From positions 1 to 40,476 of the forward strand of contig CBDCWT010000033.1 in the NCBI GenBank assembly GCA_965223305.1: a DNA stretch of 40,476 nucleotides, written 5' to 3'. Each line of letters opens with the position of its first letter. Positions within the stretch are counted from its first letter, which is position 1. The stretch is from CBDCWT01 sp965223305. Lineage in GTDB: Bacteria; Planctomycetota; Planctomycetia; Pirellulales; Pirellulaceae. This document shows positions 34,272-40,476 of the stretch, piece after piece. The position numbers were made by a program, and so were the translations under genes. The notes under the pieces are model-generated. The model saw nothing but the letters and a program-made list of their open reading frames with translations, had not been told where the DNA came from and did no database searches.

Positions 34272-36665
34272 ATGATCCACCATCGGGCAAAATACTTCTT
34301 GTTAGTCGGCGCCTTGGCCGGATCCACCGCTGCGGGGCAATCGCCCGAGGTGGCGTCCTCCCAGGTACCTGGGCGGCCCGTACTCGAGCGGTTTGTCGAG
34401 ACACACTGTGTTGATTGCCATGACGGAACTTCCCGGGAGGCCGATTTAGCGCTCGACGAACTGCTGACTGCAGACATCGGCAGCAATGCTGCGGCCTGGG
34501 AGCAGGTGGTTCGCCGTTTGCGGGCCAGGCAGATGCCGCCGCTGGAGATGCCACGACCGGAAGATCGCAGCTACGACGAGGTGACCTCCTGGCTATCGTC
34601 GTCGCTCGACGAGGCAGCCCGCCAAGATCCACATCCAGGACGCACGGAGACATTCCGCCGGCTGACCCGCACGGAGTATCAGAACGCCATCCGCGACTTG
34701 CTGGGGCTAGAAGTCGACGTAGCCGAGCTGCTACCACCAGACGAATCGAGTCATGGGTTCGACAATATTACAGTCACTGGCCTCCCACCGGCACTGCTTG
34801 AAAGATATGTCTCGGCGGCGCAGAAGATCAGCCGTCTGGCTGTCGCTGGAAGTCCATCCACGGCGAGCGAGAAAACATTTCGAGTTCGACCGGACATCAC
34901 CCAGGACTCGCACATTGCAGGTGCGCCGATCGGCACGCGCGGCGGCATTGTGATCCCGTATCACTTTCCGCGAGACGGAGAATACGAGGTTCAAGTCTGG
35001 TTAATGCGGGACCGGAATGAAGAGCTGGAGGGTCTCAGCGAGGCGCATCAATTGGAAGTGCTGCTGGACCGGGAGCGGATCGAGCTGTTTACAGTAGAAC
35101 CGCCGCCCAGAGGGTCCGATGACAAGTCGGTGGACGCCAATTTGAAGGCGCGGCTGCATGTCGTAGCGGGGCCACACCGTTTGGGCGTCGTTTTCTTGAA
35201 GAAACCGTCGTCGCTATTGGAAACAACTCGCCAACCGCTGAACGTGCACTTCAACTACTACCGACACCCCCGTATTGGACCGGCTGTCTACCAAGTTTCG
35301 ATTCGCGGTCCTTTTGGACCGGCCAACATCAGCACCACACCAAGTCGGCAGCGAATCTTCATCTGTCAGCCGGCGGGCGCCGCCGATGAGGAAAACTGTG
35401 CAGAACGTATTCTCTCCAAGCTGATGCGACGGGCCTATCGCCGGGAGGTCAACGACGCGGATTTGAAAGGGCCGATGGAGTTTTTCCGGCAAGGCCGCGC
35501 GGACGGCGGATTTGAAGCCGGCGTGGAAAAGGCACTTGGCTCAGTGCTGGTGAGCCCGCACTTCTTGCTACGTATTGAGAAAGATCCCGCCGGTGTGTCT
35601 CCCGCCACGGCCTATCGGATTGGGCAGCTGGAGTTGGCGTCTCGGCTCTCATTTTTCCTGTGGAGCAGCATTCCGGATGACGAGTTGTTGGCCCTGGCCA
35701 TAGCAGGCCGCCTCAGCAATCCCGAGGTGCTGGCCGAGCAAGTGCAGCGGATGTTAGCGGACGATCGCTCCGGTGCTTTGGTCAGCAACTTCGCCGGACA
35801 GTGGCTTTATCTCCGCAATCTTGACTCGATTGTTCCCGACATGCGGCTGTTTCCTGATTTCGACGACAACTTGCGGCAGTCATTTCGCCGAGAAACCGAG
35901 CTTTTCTTTGAGAGTATTCTGCGAGAGGACCGCAGCGTCCTCGATTTGCTCAAGGCCGACTACACGTTTCTGAACGAGAGGCTCGCCAAGCACTACGGGA
36001 TCCCACACGTCTACGGCAGCCGCTTTCGGCGCGTTTCGGTCGACCAACAGAGCCGGCGCGGCGGCCTGCTCCGCCAAGCGAGCATCCTAACGGTGACCTC
36101 GTACGCCACCCGCACCTCGCCCGTCATGCGCGGTCATTGGGTACTTAAGAACTTGATCGGCACGCCACCGCCTCCCCCGCCGGCAAACGTCCCAGCACTG
36201 GTGGAAAACACGGTCGCCGCTGCGCTTCCGGTGCGTGAGCGGCTCGAGCAGCACCGCGCTAACGCCGCTTGTGCCAGCTGCCACAACATGATCGATCCGG
36301 TGGGTTTTGCGTTGGAAAGTTTCGACGCGGTCGGCCGCTGGCGGGATTCCGATGCCGGCCAGCCACTGGACGTCTCCGGCGGCCTTCCCGACGGCAGCGA
36401 ATTCGTGGGAGTATCAGGTCTCGAGCAAGCATTGCTCGACCGTCCTGAGTTGTTCGTCTACACGTTGACCGAGAAGCTCTTGACTTTCGCGCTCGCGAGG
36501 GGAGTCGAATACTACGACGCACCGGCCGTCCGCAAGATCGTGCGAGAGGCGACCGCACACGACTATCGTTTCTCGCAGCTCATTCTGGGGATTGTGAACA
36601 GCGCGCCATTTCAAATGAGGAGATCGCTACCTCTTCAGCTCGGCGCAGCTTCCAGCCACGACTGA
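34272..36665 (+). CDS. DUF1592/DUF1588/DUF1587/DUF1595/DUF1585 haem protein
   Basis: The 797-residue exported protein has a signal peptide (KYFLLVGALAGSTAAGQ) and two haem motifs: CVDCH at residues 46-50, and CASCH at about residues 677-681 (NAACASCHNMIDPVGFALE). Domain order is N-terminal cytochrome, DUF1587 (FRRLTRTEYQNAIRDLLG, residues 120-185), an inserted beta-rich stretch, DUF1595 (about 385-445), DUF1592 (LASRLSFFLWSSIPDDELL), DUF1588 and DUF1585. The ATG at 34272 was chosen; a TTG at 34251 adds seven residues. It pairs with a DUF1552 protein 27 bp downstream. Such pairs occur widely in planctomycetes and are inferred to act on an exported substrate by redox chemistry; no activity is proven. 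Confidence 0.9.
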   Translation: MIHHRAKYFLLVGALAGSTAAGQSPEVASSQVPGRPVLERFVETHCVDCHDGTSREADLALDELLTADIGSNAAAWEQVVRRLRARQMPPLEMPRPEDRSYDEVTSWLSSSLDEAARQDPHPGRTETFRRLTRTEYQNAIRDLLGLEVDVAELLPPDESSHGFDNITVTGLPPALLERYVSAAQKISRLAVAGSPSTASEKTFRVRPDITQDSHIAGAPIGTRGGIVIPYHFPRDGEYEVQVWLMRDRNEELEGLSEAHQLEVLLDRERIELFTVEPPPRGSDDKSVDANLKARLHVVAGPHRLGVVFLKKPSSLLETTRQPLNVHFNYYRHPRIGPAVYQVSIRGPFGPANISTTPSRQRIFICQPAGAADEENCAERILSKLMRRAYRREVNDADLKGPMEFFRQGRADGGFEAGVEKALGSVLVSPHFLLRIEKDPAGVSPATAYRIGQLELASRLSFFLWSSIPDDELLALAIAGRLSNPEVLAEQVQRMLADDRSGALVSNFAGQWLYLRNLDSIVPDMRLFPDFDDNLRQSFRRETELFFESILREDRSVLDLLKADYTFLNERLAKHYGIPHVYGSRFRRVSVDQQSRRGGLLRQASILTVTSYATRTSPVMRGHWVLKNLIGTPPPPPPANVPALVENTVAAALPVRERLEQHRANAACASCHNMIDPVGFALESFDAVGRWRDSDAGQPLDVSGGLPDGSEFVGVSGLEQALLDRPELFVYTLTEKLLTFALARGVEYYDAPAVRKIVREATAHDYRFSQLILGIVNSAPFQMRRSLPLQLGAASSHD

Positions 36666-36692
36666 ACCAACAACCATTTAGAAGGGATATCG

Positions 36693-38042
36693 ATGATCGT
36701 CACCAGAAAAGCCCTACCGCGTCGGACGTTTCTGCGCGGAGCTGGAGCGACTTTGGCGCTTCCCCTATTGGATGCCATGGTCCCTTCCATGACGGCTCTG
36801 GCAGACACGCCGGCCAGCCCGGAACGTTTGCGTCGCCTGGGCTTCGTCTATATGCCAATGGGATGTGATGTGACGAGCTGGACGCCGCCGGGCGGAGAGA
36901 CACTCGACGAACTGTCTCCTTCGCTCAGTCCGCTCGCGCCGGTGAAAAAGAGCGTGACCATCATCTCCAACATGGAGCTAAGGAATGCGTATCCGGGAAC
37001 TCATGCGACCTCCAATGCCGCGTTCCTCAGCGCCGCGAAAGCTAGGCGTACCGAGAGCACCGACTATTACCTAGGCACAACTGTAGATCAAGTTGCAGCA
37101 CAGCAGCTCGGCCGCGACACGCAGCTCCCGTCGCTCGAGCTTGCGATGGATCTACTCTCGGTGGTGGGCCAGTGTGACAACGGTTACGCCTGTGTCTATC
37201 AAAACAACCTCTCGTGGTCATCGCCAACCACGCCGCTCCCGGCGGAAGCCCACCCACGGATCGTCTTCGAGAGTCTCTTTGGCGAAGGAGGTAGTTCGGC
37301 CGAGCGCCGCGCCGCGCTGCGTGAAAGAGCGAGCCTACTGGATTCGGTAACCGACGAATTAGCCCGACTCCAAAACACCCTCGGCCCGAGTGATCGCCAA
37401 CGGATCGGCGAGTATCTCGAATCGGTGCGGGATGTCGAACGGCGGATTCAACGGGCCGAGGCGACCGCGGCCGAAAATCCGCTGCCGGACGTGGATCGCC
37501 CTACCGGTGTTCCTGTGGCCTACGCCGACCACGCCCGCCTCATGTTCGATCTCCAGATGCTGGCACTCCAGGGCGACGTCACGCGAGTCATCACGTTTCA
37601 GCTCGCTCGAGAAACCAGCAATCGAACCTATCCGGAGATCGGCGTTTCGGATCCACATCACCCATTGACACATCATGGTGGTGACCCAGAAAAGATCGCG
37701 CAAGTGGCAAAAATCAATCGCTTTCACGTTTCGCTGTTCGCAGATTTCTTGCAGAAGCTCCAGTCGACACCCGAAGGCAACGGTTCGCTGCTCGACCACG
37801 TGCTCTATTTGTACGGGAGCGGGATGGGTAATCCGAACGTTCACGACCACACCAACCTACCGATCATTGTGGCGGGAGGTGCTGCCGGCAAAATGCGGGG
37901 CGGGCGTCACATCAAGTATCCGGAAGCCACACCACTGGCCAACCTGCACCTGACTTTGCTCGACAAAGTTGGTGTTGCTCTCGACTCGTTCGGCGACAGC
38001 GACGGAAAGGTCGATGAGCTGTTCGAGCCGCTCTCGGTCTGA
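36693..38042 (+). CDS. DUF1552 domain-containing exported protein
   Basis: The 449-residue protein starts with a twin-arginine signal (LPRRTFLRGAGATLALPLL) followed by the DUF1552 domain: LRRLGFVYMPMGCDVTSWTP, THATSNAAFLSAAKARRTES, RLMFDLQMLALQGDVTRVIT, PHHPLTHHGGDPEKIAQ and LYLYGSGMGNPNVHDHTNLP. The last two blocks resemble the metal-binding region of DUF1501 proteins, so a related fold is plausible. AGAAGGGAT precedes ATG 36693. It lies 27 bp after the DUF1592 gene and 27 bp before the ankyrin gene, so the three form one transcription unit. Confidence 0.9.
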   Translation: MIVTRKALPRRTFLRGAGATLALPLLDAMVPSMTALADTPASPERLRRLGFVYMPMGCDVTSWTPPGGETLDELSPSLSPLAPVKKSVTIISNMELRNAYPGTHATSNAAFLSAAKARRTESTDYYLGTTVDQVAAQQLGRDTQLPSLELAMDLLSVVGQCDNGYACVYQNNLSWSSPTTPLPAEAHPRIVFESLFGEGGSSAERRAALRERASLLDSVTDELARLQNTLGPSDRQRIGEYLESVRDVERRIQRAEATAAENPLPDVDRPTGVPVAYADHARLMFDLQMLALQGDVTRVITFQLARETSNRTYPEIGVSDPHHPLTHHGGDPEKIAQVAKINRFHVSLFADFLQKLQSTPEGNGSLLDHVLYLYGSGMGNPNVHDHTNLPIIVAGGAAGKMRGGRHIKYPEATPLANLHLTLLDKVGVALDSFGDSDGKVDELFEPLSV

Positions 38043-38069
38043 GATCGTGATGTTGGAGAGATAATCGCC

Positions 38070-39510
38070 ATGAGCGTCCACCGATTCGTCACCTACGCGA
38101 CAGCTGTATTGTTGTTTCTCGCTGGTACCGCTGGTGGGACGAATGTGGCTCCGCTCGCAGACGCAACGGAGAAGCAGGACGCCGCTATCGTCCAGGCTTT
38201 GCTTGCAGAAGGTGTCGACTTAAATACGGCGCAGGCCGACGGTATGACGGCCCTGCACTGGCAGCGTACCACGATAATTCGGATTACGCCCGCCGGTTTG
38301 TCGCTGCCGGCGCAGATGTCAAGGCGGCCAACCGCTACGGTGTGACGCCGTTATCGCTGGCCTGTGTGAACGGCAACGCTGCGATTGTCGAGCTGCTGCT
38401 CGCAGCCGGCGCGGATCCGAATACGGCGCTCCCAGGCGGGGAGACCGTGCTGATGACCGCCGCGCGCGGACGGGCCACCGAGGACCTGTCGACGCGCTCC
38501 TCGCCCGCGGGGCCGAAGTCAACGCCCGCGAACGTAAAGGACAGACCGCTCTGATGTGGGCTGCGGCAGACGGACATGTCGAGGTCATTGATGCTCTGTT
38601 GGAGGCCGGAGCGGACGTTCGGATTGAACTTCGATCTGGGTTTACAGCCCTGTTTTTCGCCGTCCGCGAGGGCCGCATCGGAGCGGTGCGCCGGCTGCTC
38701 GCTGGTGGCGACGAAGTCGACGCGGTGATGCGAACCAAGCGACGACCCGGAACTGGCCGAGGAAGCATGCGGGTCACTCCGTGCTCCTGGCTGTGGAAAA
38801 CGGACACTTCGAACTCGCCCAAGTGCTGCTCGAAGCGGGCGCTGACCCGAACGGTCAACCCTCCGGGTACACAGCCCTGCACGCTGTCACCTGGGTCCGC
38901 AAACCCATTCGGGGTGACGGTGATCCACCACCAGTTGGCTCGGGGAATCTCAGCAGTTTGGACATCGTCCGGAAACTAGCCGCCTGTGGAGCCAACGTCA
39001 ATGTGCGGCTCGAACGGGGAAGCTCCGGACGGGGACGGTTCACCACGACGGGCTCGACGCCTTTCATGTTGGCGGCCCGAGCATCGGACATCCCGCTGAT
39101 GCGGCTGCTTGTCAACTTGGGCGCAGATCCGCAACTGCCAAACGCCGACAACTGCACACCGTTATTGGCGGCAGCCGGCGTCGGGGCGCTAGGTGATGGC
39201 GACGAGTCGGCCGGCACCGAAGAGGAAGCGATGCGGGCTGTGCGGTTCTTACTGGAGCTCCGGTGCCGACATCAATGCACGGGACGACAACGGCGAACCG
39301 CGGATGCACGGCGCAGCCTACCAGAGTCGTGCCAAGTTGGTACAGCTGCTGGCAGACAGCGGGGCGGACGTTGATGTCTGGAATCACCCGAACAGGTGGA
39401 AGTGGACGCCGCTGTTGATCGCGCTGGGATACCGTCCGGCAACTTCAGACCTGGACCCAACACCATCGCTGCGATCGAAAAAGTCATGCTTGCCGCCAGG
39501 TGTTCGACCA
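38070..39510 (+). pseudogene. Ankyrin-repeat exported protein, broken by frameshifts
   Basis: A signal peptide (residues 1-24, FVTYATAVLLFLAGTAGG) leads into ankyrin repeats, but the repeats continue across different reading frames. Joining frames gives an uninterrupted protein: GMTALHW(AAYHDN)..., NRYGVTPLSLACVNGNAAIV, GQTALMWAAADGHVEVIDAL, SVLLLAVENGHFELAQVLLE, STPFMLAARASDIPLMRLLV. The joins imply single lost G bases near 38261, 38488 and 38750, an extra C near 39260, a lost G near 39439 and an extra base near 39495. The neighbouring genes are intact. Either the gene is freshly decayed or the assembly is wrong here. An ankyrin protein after a DUF1592-DUF1552 pair is a common order. Confidence 0.8.
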
Positions 39511-40383
39511 CCCACAAACACACTCGGTCCCCACACGAGGACCTACGGTCCAGACAAGCAGGTAGACAAGCAGCCCCGAGTCATCAAGGACGTTGAGTTC
39601 GCACGAACTGCGGACGTCTCCCTGCGTCTCGACCTGTACCTGCCACGCGACGCGCAGCGGCCACCGCTGATCGTCTGGGTCCATGGTGGCGCGTGGGCGC
39701 CACGGATCGAGGGACAACGTACCGCTGCTGGACCTGGTACCCGCTGGTTGCGCGGTGGCCAGCGTCGATTACCGGCTATCACCGGTAGCAGCATTCCCGC
39801 TCAAGTCCACGACATCAAAGCCGCCGTACGGTATTTACGGGCGAACGCCCAGCGCTATGGATACGACGCCAGACGGATCGCTATCGCCGGAGCGTCAGCG
39901 GGCGGGCACTTGGCGGCCTTGGTGGGCACGACCAACGGTCACCCCAAGCTGGAAGGCACCCTGGGCGATCACCTCGATCAACCATCGGATGTGGGCGCCA
40001 TTGTCGACTATTACGGTCCCACCAACTTCATGACGATATTGGACCAATCGACACCTCATGGGCTCGGTGTGCGGGTTCCCGCGCTCCAGCTGTTGCTACG
40101 CGGGCAGCCGGAGAGTGAGCCGGACCTAGCGAAACTGGCCAGCCCTGTCTTCCATGTGGATGCCCAGGACCCACCTCTGCTTTTGATCCACGGCGATCAG
40201 GATCCGCAGGTGCCCATCAACCAATCGCACGAGCTGTCAGGACGGTACCAAGAGCACGGTTTGCCGCTGCGGTTCGAGGTCATTCATGGCGGCGCTCACG
40301 GTGGAGCTTCGTTCTACGACCGTCAGCGTTTGGAGCTCGTCAGGACGTTTCTCGAGCAGCATCTACCGCCGGCCGGTGATTAG
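39511..40383 (+). pseudogene. Alpha/beta hydrolase (BD-FAE-like esterase), with two compensating frameshifts
   Basis: The product is an alpha/beta hydrolase of the bacterial feruloyl/acetyl-esterase-like group: PLIVWVHGGAW (oxyanion HGG), AIAGASAGGH (Ser nucleophile), HGDQDPQVP (Asp) and HGGAHGG (His). The 35 residues between HGGAW and PAQVHD are out of frame: an extra G near 39696 and a lost G near 39799. Read in the other frame that stretch is normal (SRDNVPLLDLV, VASVDYRLSP). There is no start codon or signal peptide of its own, and it is open to the ankyrin part, so it was either fused to the ankyrin protein or lost its own N-terminus. Confidence 0.75.
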
Positions 40384-40449
40384 CAGCCGGTTTGTGGCGG
40401 GCAACTCTCAACATCTCCGCCCCTCACTCAACGCCGTTAAGGATTTCTT

Positions 40450-40473
40450 GTAGCCGAGTTCGCCAGAATTTGG
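40450..40473. repeat. GTAGCC hairpin unit
   Basis: GTAGCCGAGTTCGCCAGAAT plus TTGG near the right edge. The same unit occurs at 13454-13480, 13697-13720 (inverted) and 17765-17791 (inverted). The stem bases vary in a paired way: AACTC/GAGTT, AATTC/GAATT and here AGTTC/GAATT with a G-T pair. The preceding 40384-40449 holds nothing recognisable. Confidence 0.8.
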
Positions 40474-40476
40474 ATG

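Noticed and set aside
38240..39810. Programmed ribosomal frameshifting
   Set aside because: At least eight shifts of both directions would be needed and no slippery sequence or common motif is present; indels explain it better.

Overview
The window looks like a chromosomal stretch of a planctomycete, most likely a member of the Pirellulales. The evidence is a paired planctomycete cytochrome/DUF1549/DUF1553 protein and DUF1501 protein, a DUF1592-type haem protein next to a DUF1552 protein and an ankyrin protein, a giant surface protein with an N-terminal LEPRLLLA motif, many exported monohaem proteins, GTG starts, and intergenic DNA packed with dispersed hairpin repeats. This is inferred from gene families; no rRNA or other taxonomic marker is present.

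Layout. 1-145: three 48-bp tandem hairpin repeats. 152-4911 (minus): a phosphodiesterase-like protein and two GMC oxidoreductases in one operon-like run. 5162-6282: a 2OG-Fe(II) oxygenase-like gene converging on an Rrf2 regulator. About 6672-8141: an IS1182-like insertion sequence flanked by hairpin repeats. 8560-13242: haem and nitrogen-oxide-linked genes, namely a cytochrome c'-like protein, a small monohaem protein, a larger monohaem protein, a protoglobin and a short hybrid-cluster protein (Hcp). 13243-13976: repeats. 13977-17039: a saccharopine-dehydrogenase-like reductase, an unknown protein and an SGNH hydrolase. 17040-18306: repeats. 18307-25686: a 2459-residue repeat protein. 25687-26203: repeats. 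26204-32522: PSD1-type protein, DUF1501 protein, an enolase-superfamily protein, a small membrane protein and a DUF4126 protein. 32715-33092: a DUF559 protein. 33093-34271: repeats. 34272-40383: DUF1592 and DUF1552 proteins, then an ankyrin and alpha/beta-hydrolase region broken by about eight single-base indels.

Working together. Rrf2, the cytochrome c'-like protein, protoglobin and Hcp could form a nitrosative-stress module; Hcp and protoglobin are clearly co-oriented with a short gap. The small and large monohaem genes diverge from one 41-bp palindrome that holds two antiparallel promoters, each with a perfect TTGACA.

The most unusual material is between the genes: at least six hairpin repeat families, several with compensatory stem changes or a GTAG head, and a 183-bp element present twice with 19-bp terminal inverted repeats. 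The giant protein also carries three copies of a roughly 200-residue insert between PKD-like repeats.
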